Positions 20,200 through 31,792 of a stretch of 64,000 nucleotides of DNA are shown piece by piece (position 1 is the stretch's first letter; the number at the start of each line of letters is the position of its first letter). The notes under the pieces were generated by a model, which had not been told where the DNA came from, made no database searches, and saw nothing but the letters and a program-made list of their open reading frames with translations. A program made the translations under genes and the position numbers. The stretch is from Zygnema cylindricum (taxonomy: Eukaryota > Streptophyta > Zygnematophyceae > Zygnematales > Zygnemataceae). The DNA is taken from the NCBI GenBank assembly GCA_037447655.1, contig JBBHKE010002312.1, positions 8,431 through 72,430 of the forward strand, written 5' to 3'.

Positions 20200-21227
20200 T
20201 GTTGGTTTTTGGAAACCTTTAGTCCTCTCTATATCACATTACTATGCTGCCATGCTGGGCTGGTCACCGCGCAGCCATAGCAACATGTATGGAAAAGATA
20301 TTGCGTTGTCATGCTGCGTTGGTCACATCCCAGTCATAGCAGCTTGTGTACTAAGTACTAAGACTATTGGAACGTACAGAATTGGACTTCAAGTGACGCG
20401 AAGAAATGTACGGTGGATCGCGAAGCGATTCGATGATTAATGTTCGAAATATTAATTGGTCGTACGAAACATAATGCGGCGGTCGACATTTGGTGAATTG
20501 GATGCCACCGGAGCTACGGACGGCGGCGGCATCAGTTTGGACATTTTGGTGAGGGACGCGAAATCGCGTCCATCATATGATACTTAATTTGGACGGTCCA
20601 GATTCATTTGACAAATTCGTAAGGCTTATAAAAATGTAACAATGTTTTTTCCTATGTTTTCATTATTAGTGTAGACTGTTGGTACACTCACATAAATAGA
20701 GATAGTTGATTGATTACGTACGGCTGGTATGCCTCCGTACAGTTAATAGTAAGCTGTAGTGTATATTTGTAGGAGTTAATCATTTTGAGACTTAGGAACA
20801 TTTTGGACAGAAACTGTTTCTGCTCCTTTTTGGGATTTTCATCTGAGAATTGCTCTCAGTTTTATCGGCAGAATTATCTGAAATTTTGCATGTGTGTTCC
20901 TCCTTGTGTTGGAAATATTTAGGCAATTTTTCAGACCTATTGTATATCTGATTTGCTTGGGGATTCATTGTGAAGTTGGTCATATTTATCAAAGTTTTGG
21001 CAAGCTGTTTTTTTGCAACTTTGACTGAGTGTTGTGATTATTCGGTTTGGTATTGTTATATGAAAATTGGTGGGAATACTTAGTGGCCTAGGAAGTCTCT
21101 GGTTGAGTAGTTTTAGCTTGGTTTGGTTATTTTGTAGAATTCTGAGTGGAATCAAAGGAGGTTGTTTTGGGGTAGTCTGTGGTGCTTCTGAGGGTACATT
21201 CATGACTGAAAATGGCTATGAACAACA
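20200..21227 (+). repeat. 3' LTR of TR-GAG (family C)
   Basis: Closely similar to 17262-18231. It is 58 bp longer, mainly through an internal duplication of the GCTGGTCAC...CAGTCATAGCA segment near 20270-20345. It ends AACAACA. Confidence 0.92.
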
Positions 21228-23325
21228 AGATCCCTATCGAATCTTTGGTGGAAGAGGACAAGTAGGTGGCGGATTTGATAGACACGGGAGAGGAAATTCT
21301 CGAGGAGGATTATGTCACTTCTGCAAGAAACCGGGACACTCTATGGCAGATTGTGTCAAACTTGCAAATCTTTGATTTAAAGATGGTCAAAGAACCTCAA
21401 GGGATGGAGGAGAGAAAAATGCTTTCCTGAATCAAGATCATGATGAGGAAGTGGAAGGAAAAATTGAACCGGAAGAGGAGCTTGAGGAGCTTCTTCTTAA
21501 TCCGAAAAACACTGAAAATCATGTCGACATTCCACAGAGACAAGTGTACTTTCGGAGGTAAGAGGGATCCACCCGAGGATGGGTGGATCATAGACTCAAG
21601 GGCTTCAATGCATATGTGCAAAGATAACGGTGGTTCACTAAACTGAGAAAGATCCCAACAGTTGAGATAGAGTACGGAGATGGTTGAGTAGAAACCACAA
21701 GTCTTGTTGGAACTGTTGACTTGAAGGATCTAGTTGATGGAACGTTCTTTACATTCCATAGCTTAGGAAGAACCTAGTCTCAACAGCTGTCCTAGATGAA
21801 AAGGAGTTTGAAAGAGGAACTAGGAAAGGAATCTTCACAGCTAGCTTTGTTAATGAGGTTTATTTCATAGCTGAGAAGGGCAGTCAAGGAATGTCTATAA
21901 TTGTTCTTTGCAATGAAAAGAGTGTTTCTACTCGTGTGCAAGTGAGATGATGTTTTGGCATAAAAGGTTGGGGCATGTGCATCTAGATAGATTAAAGAAA
22001 ATGAAAAAAAAAAAAATAGTGGAGGGTATTACTTTTGAGGATGATGAGACCTTTGATGATTGTAGTGGATGTGCCCAAGAGAAGATTCATAGACTTCCAT
22101 TTCTAAAGGCAACCACATTTACGAGAGAGAAAGTATTAGATCTAGTTCACACTGATGTTTAGGGACCTGCTAGGTATGCTTCACATGGGGAGAAAAGATG
22201 GATGTTAACCATCACAGATGATTGGTCTAGATAGACGAAAGTATACTTTCTTAGACATAAGTCAGAGGTATTAAGATCTTTGAAAGAGTATAAAGTATGA
22301 GGTCAAAAGCTACATGAAACCTGAATAAAAGAGATAAGAAGTGAAAATGGGAAAGAATACACCTCAAGGGGATTTGAATATATTTTAAAGAAGAAGGAAT
22401 TCATCATGAGAAAACTCTTCCATACAATCCGGAACAAAATGGAGTAGCAGAAAGAGTGAATAGAACTTTAGGAGATATGTCCAGAAGTATGTTAACCGAT
22501 AAGATGATAGGGCTGTAGTTTTGGGCTGAGTCTATGAACTATGCTAATTTCATAAAAAATAGAGTCCTAACTTCAGCAAATAAGGAGGAAACTCCGTATG
22601 AGAGGTGGACAGGAAGAAAGCCTGATTTGTCTAGTTTGAGAGTGTTCAGAAGTCAAGTTTACAGTTTGGATTCCGATAAGACTGAATGAAGTTAGAGGGA
22701 AGAGGGAAACCACAATATCTTGTAGGATATGATGAGAGCACAAAAAGATATCGGGTGTATGACTTGAAAAAGAGAGATATTATTTTGGTAAAACACATAG
22801 TGGTGATGAATGAAGTGAAGTCCATTGATCCATTAAAATACAATAAAGAAGCCGAAATCAGATTTGAAACGGATCAGTTTTCTGACTTTGACTTTGAAAA
22901 TGAAGAGAAGGAAGAGGGAGAAAAAGAAAAATCTGCAGATCTACCAAAGGAGGAGGAAAGGACAACATGCGAGGCAATGCCACAGTACGAAGTGGAAATC
23001 GATAAGGATTTTGATGAGACACCGGAATTGGAAGATAGGGGAGCTGAAAATCTTCCTAAACGTAACCCAAGGATGCCTTCCATACCAGCTTCCAATTTTG
23101 AAGGGGGAAGAAGAAGTAGTAAACGACTTCAAGAAAGACAAGTAAATAACCAACTCACAAAGATGTCTCACCCAAATGAACCTCATACATACTTAGAGGC
23201 CATAAACACCCCAGAAAGTAGCCGGTGGATCACAGCTATAAATGAAAAAATGGCCTCTATCATAGAAGCCAATACATTGGAGTTGGTAGATTGTCCACCA
23301 GACCGAAAACCGATCGGATGTTAAT
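21228..23325 (+). pseudogene. Element 2 gag end, protease, integrase and linker, broken
   Basis: Resumes Element 2 gag with a Gly/Arg-rich stretch and zinc knuckle CHFCKKPGHSMADC (about 21315). A protease-like DSRASMHM (usual DSGAS) is near 21591. GAG-pre-integrase is seen as MMFWHKRLGHVHLDRLKKMKK (21947), with CSGCAQEK and the integrase start LVHTDV followed by a stop. Integrase shows EQNGVAERVNRTL near 22435 with flanking frameshifts. The variable linker and RT start run open from 22686 to 23324 and end in a stop where a W is expected (CKWVFK region). Confidence 0.88.
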
Positions 23326-23510
23326 GGGTTTTTAAACTTAAATTAAACCTCGATAATACCATTGAGAGGTATAAAGCTAGGTTAGTTACAAAAGGTTATA
23401 CTCAGAAAGAGGGGATAGACTACGAAGAAGCCTTTGCACCTGTAGTCAGATTTCTTTCGGTTAGAATCCTTTTAAGTATAACCGCAGCGGAGGATATCGA
23501 AATACACCAG

Positions 23511-24764
23511 ATGGATATTAAAACGACCTTTTTGCACAGAGAGTTGGAAGAAGAAATTTACATGAGGCAACCTAAAGGATTCGTCGAAAGTGGGGAAGAA
23601 AGCAAGGTTTGTAAACTGATAAAATCACTCTATGGGCTTAAGCAAGCCCCGCGTCAATGGAATATAAAGCTAGACGAATTTTTGACCGGTTTGGGGTATA
23701 TCAGAATTAGTTCAAATCTTTCTATATATTTATTTGAGGATGAGAATGGAGTGATATTTATTGCTATTTATGTGGATGATTTGTTGGTCGTAAGCAAGTC
23801 CTTAGATAAAATTAACAAACTAAAACGGGATCTTAGAAGTAGTTTTGATATGAAAGATCTCGGCGAAGCAAAATACATTTTGGGAATTCAGATGGAGAGA
23901 GATAGAGGGAATAGAATTATAAGACTCACTCAAAAAGAAACAATCGGTAATATGCTAGAAAAATTTCAAATGGAGAAAGCAAACGGATGTACTACTCCCA
24001 TGGATTTGAAGAAAGTGAGTGAGGGGAGTGAAGAGGGAGGAATATTGATCATTAATGATGAGATGGATGAGATAGAAAGAAAATTTATGGAAAATATCCC
24101 TTATCGGCAGATTGTAGGCAGTTTAATTTATTTTATGAACTGTACCCGTCCGGATATAGCTGCAGCTGTAGGTGTCCTTAGTAGAAATCTAAATGAACCA
24201 AGAAAGAGAGACTGGGAGGCTGCCAAAAGGGTGATGAGGTATCTGGTGGGGACAAGGGAATTATGGTTGCATTTGGGAGGGGAGCACACTGACATCACCA
24301 CTTGGAGTGATGCCAGTTTTGTAGATGTGCCTTCAAGGAGGTGTACGACTGGATATGTGTTGCAAATTGGATCCGGTGCATGTTGTTGGAGTAGCAAACA
24401 ACAAAAAGTAGTTGCTCAGTCCACTATGGAGGCTGAATACATGGCTTCCTGTGCTGCCACCAAAGAACTAATGTGGGTTAAATCTCTTCTTGAAGAACTT
24501 GGGTTCATGAAGTCTGGAACTCAAAATATTTTTTGTGATAATCAAGCTGCTATCTCTATTGCAGCTAATCCGAAACATCACTTCAAAGCTAACCATATGG
24601 ATATTAGACTAAGCTTTGTCAAAGAGAAGGTTGAAAATAAAATTATTAAACTAGTTCATAAAAGTGATAGAGAAATGATTGCAGACATGATGACAAAACA
24701 AGTGTCTTCCCCTAAGTTGATTTATTGCAGAGAAAACTGTGGATTAAAATTGAAAAGTGACTAG
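23511..24764 (+). CDS. Element 2 reverse transcriptase and RNase H, longest open pol frame
   Basis: 417 codons without a stop. RT from MDIKTTFLHRELEEEIYM, through GLKQAPRQWN, to the catalytic YVDD (FIAIYVDDLLVV near residue 90). Then LGIQMERDR, QKETIGNMLEKF, PYRQIVGSLIYFMNCTRPD. RNase H follows: TTWSDAS, CTTGYVLQIGSGACCWSSKQQ, QSTMEAEYMA, CDNQAA, HMDIRLSFVKEKV, MTKQ. The polyprotein begins upstream but is broken by a stop near 23322, so this is the 3' part of pol and not an independent gene. It ends 13 bp before the 3' LTR. Confidence 0.9.
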   Translation: MDIKTTFLHRELEEEIYMRQPKGFVESGEESKVCKLIKSLYGLKQAPRQWNIKLDEFLTGLGYIRISSNLSIYLFEDENGVIFIAIYVDDLLVVSKSLDKINKLKRDLRSSFDMKDLGEAKYILGIQMERDRGNRIIRLTQKETIGNMLEKFQMEKANGCTTPMDLKKVSEGSEEGGILIINDEMDEIERKFMENIPYRQIVGSLIYFMNCTRPDIAAAVGVLSRNLNEPRKRDWEAAKRVMRYLVGTRELWLHLGGEHTDITTWSDASFVDVPSRRCTTGYVLQIGSGACCWSSKQQKVVAQSTMEAEYMASCAATKELMWVKSLLEELGFMKSGTQNIFCDNQAAISIAANPKHHFKANHMDIRLSFVKEKVENKIIKLVHKSDREMIADMMTKQVSSPKLIYCRENCGLKLKSD

Positions 24765-24777
24765 GAATTAAAGGGAG

Positions 24778-25664
24778 TGTTAAAAAGAGGTAATTAATAG
24801 TTCACTTCTCTATTTTAGTTTTACCTTAAAGAAAGAGAGTGAGGATCAAAGGCACGCCATGGCTGCCTCCATATTTAGAAAGTGGCAGATTTTGAAGTAG
24901 AGGATATTCTACTAAAATGTTGCCTAAGTCTAGATTTGAACCTGATCTGTGAACCAGTATGTAGAAGTATGCTTTAACCACTAGGGCGTTATCGAAACGA
25001 TACACGTGACGAGTTTCAAAGATATATAAACATTACCGCGACAGCTAATTAACAGCAGACTAACGAAAAGGAGTAATTCATGCATGTACGCGAATCTGAA
25101 CCGTGTAAAATATGTTTTGATCGGACGGTCGACAATGTAGCTGCCACGCGAAGTGAGCTTTTGGCGTCATTTGGAGATAGCGTCACGCGGTGCCACGTGG
25201 CGCCACATTATTTGATTCCGGAGAAGACGGGAGGAGGAACCATGGCTCCCGATTTGACTGGTGTCATTTTGTAGACCATGTCATACAATGGTCGTAAAAT
25301 AAGTACATCTCCTATTGTACCTTCTTGTACTATATAGTGTTCCTATTGGACTAGGGTTTAGTAGAAGGTAGCCGTGAATAGACAGACCAAGACTTAGTGA
25401 TATTTAGGTTTCTCTCTCTAACATAGCTTGTAACTATAAAGGTCATCTTTGACAAGCCATAACGTACTGCTCAGGGGAGCAAATTGAGTGATTTTTTTTG
25501 CGTTTGACTCAACGAAGGCTTGTCCTCACATGGGTGAGGGTGGTGAGAATATTTGTGTGCCTGGGAAGCACTTATTCAGTGGGAAAGTAGAAGGGGAAAA
25601 TATTATCTTAGAGGCTTTACATGGGCTGCTCATTCTGTGGGTCAATGGAGACCACACAATATCA
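24778..25664 (+). repeat. 3' LTR of Element 2 (family A)
   Basis: Near-identical in length to the 5' LTR. It has the antisense tRNA-like module at 24928-24990, palindromic CCACGTGG near 25194, the GTAC cluster near 25300, a TATA box and both leader hairpins. Confidence 0.93.
24928..24990 (-). other. tRNA-like module in LTR (Element 2, 3')
   Basis: Same module as in the 5' LTR: AACGCCCTAGTGGTTAAAGC and B-box-like GGTTCAAATCT on the minus strand. Confidence 0.6.
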
Positions 25665-25669
25665 GTCGG

Positions 25670-26062
25670 GAATGGTGCTTATTGGTGGAGCAGTAAGCAG
25701 CATAAGGTCATTGCTTTGTCCACCATGGAGGCTGAGTATATGGCATCTTGCTGTGCTGTGAAGGAATTGATGTGGGTCAAATCTTTGTTTGGTGAATTGG
25801 GGATCTTAAGAGTGGAATTTAAAAAATATTATGTGATAATCAAGCAGCAATTGCAATTGCTGCTAATCCTAAACATCACTTTAAAGCAAAACAAATGGAT
25901 ATCAGACTTAGCTTCGTCAGGGAAAAGGTTTAGAACAAAATAATAAGTCTATAATATAGCCCAGACAGTTAGATGGTGGTTGACATGATGACAAAACCTA
26001 TGCCAACTCCTAAATTAATTTTATGCAGAGAAAAATGTGGAGTAAAATTTAAAAGTGACTAG
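25670..26062 (+). pseudogene. Element 1 RNase H, right part
   Basis: Continues Element 1 after the insertion of Element 2: NGAYWWSSKQHKV, STMEAEYMASC, CAVKELMWVKSLFGELG. A frameshift follows, then a degraded CDNQAA / MDIRLSFV region. The copy ends with TAG at 26060-26062 and a purine tract AAAATAAGGGGAG to 26075. Confidence 0.88.
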
Positions 26063-26075
26063 AAAATAAGGGGAG

Positions 26076-27060
26076 TGTTGAAATGAAAGATTTACTTAGG
26101 TATTTTCTAGGTTACTTATTTGATTTAAGTAGAAGCGGGAAAAAGTAGAGGCAGACTGCTTCTAACTTCTCTCTCTAGCCCCTATACTTGTCGTAGTCAA
26201 TAAAGGCTGGAGGGGAAGCTAAAGCCATGGCTGCCTATGCTTCCCTTAAAAATTGAAGGCAATCCTCCTTGGTAAACTTATCAAAAAGGTTGACGGACCC
26301 AGGGTTTGATCTTGGTACCTACCGTTTGTGAATTTGCCTGTAGCCGGTAGCTTTGGCCTATAGACTAGGACCTGTGCTGAATTATTTAGGGGACGATAGC
26401 TATCTAAAGATGTGAATATATAGAAGTTCATTTAACTGACAAACAGACCACAATCACATAGAGATAGATAGATATAGTTACGTCAAAAAATACAAATGTT
26501 TTTTAAACGGCCCTGAATTAAAGCCGATACCAATCGGACGGCGGAGGAAGAAGTCGGGATTACGGAATGGACGATTTGGCGGCTGCGGTCACAACCACAC
26601 CGGATGACACGTGGCAACATGACATTGGATAGCGGCATCTCCGATACATACCATGACAAACCCTGATATGACAGGCGTCGTCTTCTTGGCCATGTCGTAC
26701 AGTGAAAGTACAGATACTTTGGGCCAAGTACCTTTCTATACTGTACACTAATTTGATTGGCTCCGTACTTCAGTAGTAGAGGGATTAGAGAGGGGTTTAG
26801 GACTTCGGAAAATTAGAGGTAGCCGCCTCTCTCTCTCAGAGACCTTTTGTATAAAAGGTCATCTTTGACCATTGATAATTAACTGCTCAGGGGAGCAAAT
26901 TGAAGGATTCTTTTTGCGACACACTCAAGGGAGTCAGCTCTTCCAAGGGGTGCTTTCTTGTCTGTCTGTATTCTATCAAAGTGTCAACAATACTTGCACA
27001 AAGACTACTTGATTGAGGTTATCGTAGAGGCTTCTATTAAGCTGTCTACTCTGAGTACCA
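26076..27060 (+). repeat. 3' LTR of Element 1 (family B)
   Basis: 985 bp, begins TGTTGAAATGAAAG and ends GAGTACCA. It contains an antisense tRNA-like segment (26295-26372), CACGTG near 26607, five GTAC tetramers in 26690-26785, TATAAAAGG near 26860 and both hairpins. It abuts minus-strand pol of Element 4, so Element 1 landed in Element 4. Confidence 0.85.
26295..26372 (-). other. tRNA-like module in family B LTR
   Basis: Minus strand: GTCTATAGGCCAAAGC-like D-arm region and AAGATCAAACCCTGGG as a diverged B-box region. It is weaker than in family A but at the same place in the LTR. Confidence 0.45.
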
Positions 27061-28711
27061 CTTAGATTCTCATACTCACAAAAATGAATCCCTTCCACTA
27101 TCCCCATCTTTTTCATCTCTTTTAACTTATCTAGATTCACATGCCCAAGCCTCCGATGCCACAACATTATATCATGAACTCCAGCATAGTAAAGTTTCTT
27201 CTTTTCATAGATTAAAAGCAGCCTAAACATTCCTTGGCTACCTATTTCAGCAGTGAAATACAATTTTTCCTCAAAACTAGCAGTAAAAACTCCTTTCCTA
27301 TTGTTAGTGTCAAAATTGTTATCATCTAACACAGAGGTAGAGATGAGGTTTTTGTTTAACAGCGGAATAAACAACACATCTTAGAATGTAACAATAGATG
27401 TCTTTCTTTCCATTAAGACTTTCAGATCTACGGATCCTACAAAAGTAGTAGTGACTATCCTTCATTCCCGTACTCTATCTCTACAATGGGAATCTTTCTC
27501 ATTTTTGTGAACATGCATTTCTCCTTACACATGTGCATGGAGGCACTTGAATCCACAATCCAACCTATTTCACCTTTCAGTCCACTGAAGGCACTTCTCT
27601 GCTTACATGGAATTTCCGCCTCGGTTTTTGCCTCAAACTCCTCATCCAACAAGAGCTCATCATCCTCGTCCTCGGATTTCTCCTCAAGCACCTGCGTCAC
27701 AAGGGCCTTTTTCTTTCCTCTCGGAGGTCCACTAGTCTACCCTTGCTTTAGCTGAAGTTTGGTTAGCTTAGTACACTCTGCCATACAGTGTCTTGGTTTT
27801 TTGCAAAAATGACACAACCCCTTTGAGACCCTCAATCCGGACTCATCGGATTGATTTCTTTGTCCTCCTCCTTTAAAGTTTCCAACCTGGTTTTTGCGAT
27901 CCTTTTTCCTTAAATTAGTCCCCGCTGCCAAAGCTTATCCACTCCTTCCTCCCCTCCGGATCTCTATCGTATTCTCTCGAACGAGAATCATCCCTACCAC
28001 AAAATTCCAAATCCACCTGGAGTCCAACAAATCCTGCACACGGTTGACTATGTTCTCGTAGTTATTGGGTAACTTCATGAGCGGACAGTTTACCGTCATC
28101 TATTTTGTTTCTACCTGTCCAACACTCTCTAGTTCCATAAATAGGGTTGCAAGCTCATTTCAAGAGTCTAGCATCTTTCCCCCTTTGTAAACATATGCAT
28201 CTATCCTTTGATCAACCAATTGCTGATGCTAAATAGTACCACTCCGGTACATCTCTATGAGGGCAATCCACATATTCAATGCCCTTTCTACCTGCAAATG
28301 AGGAGATGCAAGTCCTTGAGTAAGATGCCTGAGGATGAAGTGCTTTGCCGCCATATTGTTGTAGTCCCATGTATCAACATCATTCTCTTCATTCCTCGGA
28401 ATAGGTGACATGAACGTTGAACCGGCTGCGATAGGTGTTGCTATTGGTGTAACTGTCTCTTTTTCTCTTTCCCATTTTCCATCACAATGCTCTCCCCGTC
28501 CTCCAAATCCTCCGGTGGAGCAAGATTTGCTTTTCTCGTAAACATGCTTCCTCAAAACCCTAAAGTAATGGGTGAACTGGATGGACGCCTCACTCGTCCA
28601 CTCACTATCCCCCAAAACCTCTTTTCACATAGAGCTCCTGTCATCATACTCTCCCAGTATATGAAGCCAGTTCCATTAAAAATGGGTACTATAGAGGGTG
28701 GGCGCATAACC
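27061..28711 (-). pseudogene. Element 4 (copia, minus): gag, protease, GAG-pre-integrase
   Basis: Read on the minus strand from the PBS (28711-28697, GGTTATGCGCCCACC, one mismatch). Gag (TWDYNNMAAKHFILRHLTQ, LIEMYRSGTI) is followed by zinc knuckle CHFCKKPRHCMAEC near 27820 and an acidic stretch. Then come protease with DSSASMHM near 27560 and GAG-pre-integrase with MLWHRRLGHVNLDKLKEMKK near 27170-27110. The copy is cut at 27061 by the LTR of Element 1. Stops and frameshifts occur throughout. The rest of its pol is not found on the other side of Element 1, so it has been deleted. Confidence 0.86.
28697..28711 (-). other. Primer-binding site of Element 4
   Basis: Minus-strand GGTTATGCGCCCACC, one internal mismatch. 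The ATG is preserved. Confidence 0.8.
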
Positions 28712-29393
28712 TGCAACTCTAAGACCTCCATTGGTCCTTAGAGTAGGCAGCTCACACGAAGCCCCTACGATAGCACTGACCCCTTTGAGTTTCAACAAGA
28801 ATAATTGCCACCCTTGCAGATAAAAAATTCTACCACCTTCACCTCTATGAAGACAAGACTCCCTTGAGTCAATAGCAATCAAAAATTTCGAATTTGCTCC
28901 CCTGAGCAGTAAGTTATAAATGGTCAAAAATGACCTTTTTGTATAGGAGCTCTTTCAGAGAGAGGCGGCTACCCAAAATTTGCTTTAGTCTTAATCCCCA
29001 CTATAAACCTTCTACTACTGGAGTACTGATCGAATCAGAACAGTGAATATTACAGAAAGGTACTAGAGCCGAGGTATTTTTGGTACGGCCATTGTACTAC
29101 ATTGCCATTTTGTGGACGCCTGTCATATCCCAACTTGTCCTCATTCTTTGTGGATATACCGTGATCCAATGTGATGCTCCCACGTGTCATTTGGTGCGAT
29201 AATGACCATAAACCGCCAAATATTCCATTCCGCGTATTCGGCGCTCACCATGGCCCTCCAATTCAGGTCGGCTTTTAATATAAGCCGTCAAAATAAATGT
29301 ATGCCACATTTGTTTCGTATGATATTTCTCGTACAACGCGTTCTATGTTCTTAAGTCTGTCGCGTTCGTTAAATGAGATGTTTTGCAACTATG
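28712..29393 (-). repeat. 5' LTR of Element 4, proximal part (split)
   Basis: Follows the PBS on the minus strand. It has the leader hairpin GAGCA/TGCTC near 28899-28912 and is cut by a solo LTR at 29394. It resumes at 30397 and runs to about 30739, where an LTR of Element 8 begins within a few bases of its expected terminus. Confidence 0.8.
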
Positions 29394-30391
29394 AGACCTC
29401 CATTGGCCCTCAAAGTAGGCAGCTCACATAAAGCCTCTAGGATAATCCTGACCCCTTTGTGTTTCAGCAAGAATAACTGCCACCTTGGCAAACAAAAACT
29501 CTAACTACCTCCACCCCTGTGAAAGGAAGTCTCCCCTGAGTCGATAGCAAATAGAATCTCTGAATTTGCTCCCCTAAGTAGTAAGTTATGGTGGGTCAAA
29601 ATTGACCTTCTGTACAGAAGCTCTCTTTGAGAGAGGGTCCTATCTACCAAATTTTTCTAAGTCCTATCTCTCTCTCTACTGATATGGCACCAATCAAAAC
29701 AATGTGTCATATAGAAAGTTACAGGGGACATGGTCAAAATGTCCACACGTGTCAAGTCTGGATTCGTTCCTGTAATCCCCGGAGATTCCGTTTTCCATGG
29801 TAGATGTGCCACGTGTCATCTGATATGGCGATGACCACAAATCGTCAAAATCGAATTCCGCGATCTTAGAGTCCTTCACGGCCGTTTGATCGAAACCGGG
29901 TTTCAATCGTAGCCGTCGTAAATACTTGCGAGGTATATGTTTTGTTGTCAAAACAAACTGCGCGGTATCCGTTTCTTAGCCGTACCGTATTCCGTACTTT
30001 ACAGAAACAGTATCTATGTTTTACTTCTATAGTTCCGTTAAATGAATTAGTCTTCGTGTATTTATATATATATATTTATCAAACCCTATATCACCTAGCA
30101 CTGGTCCTAGACTAATAGGATAAAGCTACTAGCTATCGGCTAGTTTGACGGACAGTAGGTACCAAGTTCATATCGTTGGTCCGTCAACTATCTTTTTAGT
30201 AAACCTACTAAAACAATTGCCTGTCTCTCTCTGGACAGCACAGGCATCCATGGCTCTAGCTCCCTCTTCTACCTTCAGTAACTGCGAGAAGTCTGGGAGT
30301 TGAAGAGAGGAGTTAGAGGCATACTGCCTCGGCTTCTTTTGTGCATTTCATTTTAGACATGGAAAATACTAAAGAACCATTAATTTCTACA
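29394..30391 (-). repeat. Solo LTR (minus) inside Element 4 LTR
   Basis: 998 bp. Read on the minus strand it starts TGTAGAAATTAATGG and ends TTGCA. The flanking 5-mers are TGTTT (29389-29393) and TGTTC (30392-30396), four of five matching. No internal coding is attached, as expected after LTR-LTR recombination. The tRNA-like module lies on the plus strand at about 30100-30185. Its leader hairpin stem is damaged (TACTT opposite GAGCA). Confidence 0.85.
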
Positions 30392-30396
30392 TGTTC

Positions 30397-30739
30397 ATCC
30401 TGTAAATATTTAAATAGCTGTCAAACCCAATAAATCTCAGCATTGGTCCTAGACTATAGGGCAAAGTTACCGGTTGTCGGCTACTCTGACGGATAGGAGG
30501 TACCAGGATCAGATCTTAGATCCGGCATCCCTTTTTGGTAAGGATGACCTGTTCTGCAATTAATCTCTTTCAAAGGCTTAGGCAGCCATGGCTCAAACTC
30601 CCTCTCTGGTCTTCAGTGACTACAACAAATGTGAAGACCTTACAGAGAGGAATTAGAGGTAGGCTGCCTCAGCTTCCTTTCTGTCTTTTGTTTATACAGC
30701 TTATGACCTATAAAATATCCAAAAAAAAAACACTAATTT
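30397..30739 (-). repeat. 5' LTR of Element 4, distal part
   Basis: Continues the LTR broken at 29393. It contains a tRNA-like module (about 30440-30525) and the conserved GCCATGG segment. Its extreme end (expected ...TCTACA) is missing. Confidence 0.75.
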
Positions 30740-31739
30740 TTGTTGTTCTATGACAACTGGTGCAGGTGGAGCTTCAGCAGTAGTAGTAGAAGTAGACATA
30801 GCTAAAGCAGAAGCTTTTCAAGAAGTCCCCACAAAAGACCTATATTTCACCACTTCAATATCTCACAGTATATTGGACTTTACCACACTGTAGATCCAGA
30901 CTCACAGACCCAATTAGCACACAACTCAACACATAAGAACCTCAGCATACACACTGCTAACTCCCAAAGTTACAGCCAAATTGACCCAGTTGACCATAAG
31001 ATACAGGAACTGCAAGTTTCCCAAAAACAGCCTTTTGGTTTCCCTTATCCCAAAACTGGATACAATAACATTTCTAAGTCCTAATCTTTATACTCTGAGA
31101 GAGCATCTACTGCCTAATAGCCAATCAGATGTCAGTACCCTGAATAGTAGTATTGTACGATAGTACGACAAGGTACCCTAGTGTACTTCCAAAACCTAAT
31201 TCCAACTAGCCTAAAAAATAAATAGTGAAACATTATATTCTAAAGCGCTACACTACAAAAATAATCTCTTCAGGTATTTACAAATATGATGCCGTACATA
31301 TAATGTTGCTTGCTTAGTCAGCAACCTAAAATACTTCCAACCTGATGTGGTAAACTTGTACGACTACCTGGGACGCTTACGAAGCTCCTCGTCATCTGTG
31401 GGCCCCCTCAGAATTTCCCGCCGTTAGTCTGATGTGAATCAACGTCTGGTATTTGTTTTTTGGTATCAGTGTTCCCAGATGTCAGGGCTAATTTCCGTCC
31501 GCTCGATCCGAAGAATTCAGTCGTCCGATAGATGACTTGTGGCCATGACCATTCCGCATTTCCTGCACTGTCTAAAAAGCCGACGCGTGTATATGTGATC
31601 GTACTAATACTCTTTTAAAAACATTCTACTGTCACACTATTTAAGGTTAGTATTTCAGTTCAAACTTCATAAAATATTCTAAGTACTTAATCTTCCCTCA
31701 CAGCTCTATAAACTGAAGACAAAGCTTTCAAAAACAACA
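30740..31739 (-). repeat. 3' LTR of Element 8 (family D)
   Basis: Exactly 1000 bp, plus-sense TGTTGTTC...AACA. It shares the (GCAG)TAGTAGTAGAAGTAGACATA segment with the Element 7 LTR at 43497. The polypurine tract, CTTTAGGGGAG on the minus strand, begins at 31740. Confidence 0.85.
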
Positions 31740-31792
31740 CTCCCCTAAAGCTTTAGTCTTAGTTACTCAATTAGACCAATAGTCTTTATGCA

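Larger units (their letters stand above)
17262..21227 (+). mobile_element. Element 3: non-autonomous gag-only retrotransposon (TR-GAG)
   Basis: Complete element of 3966 bp: 5' LTR 17262-18231 (970 bp), half-tRNA PBS, gag, a lysine/glutamate-rich second frame, purine tract GTGTGGGGGAG ending at 20199, and 3' LTR 20200-21227 (1028 bp). No protease, integrase or RT is present. The target duplication is ATATC (17257-17261) against AGATC (21228-21232), one mismatch. It interrupts gag of Element 2. This matches the TR-GAG class described in plants. The LTR resembles part of Element 7's LTR, which suggests a possible autonomous partner. Confidence 0.9.
15523..25664 (+). mobile_element. Element 2: Ty1/copia, plus strand, carrying a nested TR-GAG
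   Basis: LTR pair of 888 bp (15523-16410) and 887 bp (24778-25664), both starting TGTT and ending CA. The target duplication is GTGGG (15518-15522) against GTCGG (25665-25669), one mismatch. Internal order is PBS, gag, zinc knuckle, protease, integrase, linker, RT and RNase H, then a purine-rich tract AAAGGGAG at 24770-24777 before the 3' LTR. Gag is interrupted by Element 3 (17262-21227). Removing Element 3 leaves a roughly 6.2-kb element. It sits inside RNase H of Element 1. Confidence 0.93.

Noticed and set aside
22864-23145. Alternative plus frame in the Element 2 linker, and minus frames in the same place
   Set aside because: Overlaps the recognised integrase-RT linker (22686-23324). 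Its Lys/Arg richness comes from reading an A/G-rich acidic coding region out of frame.
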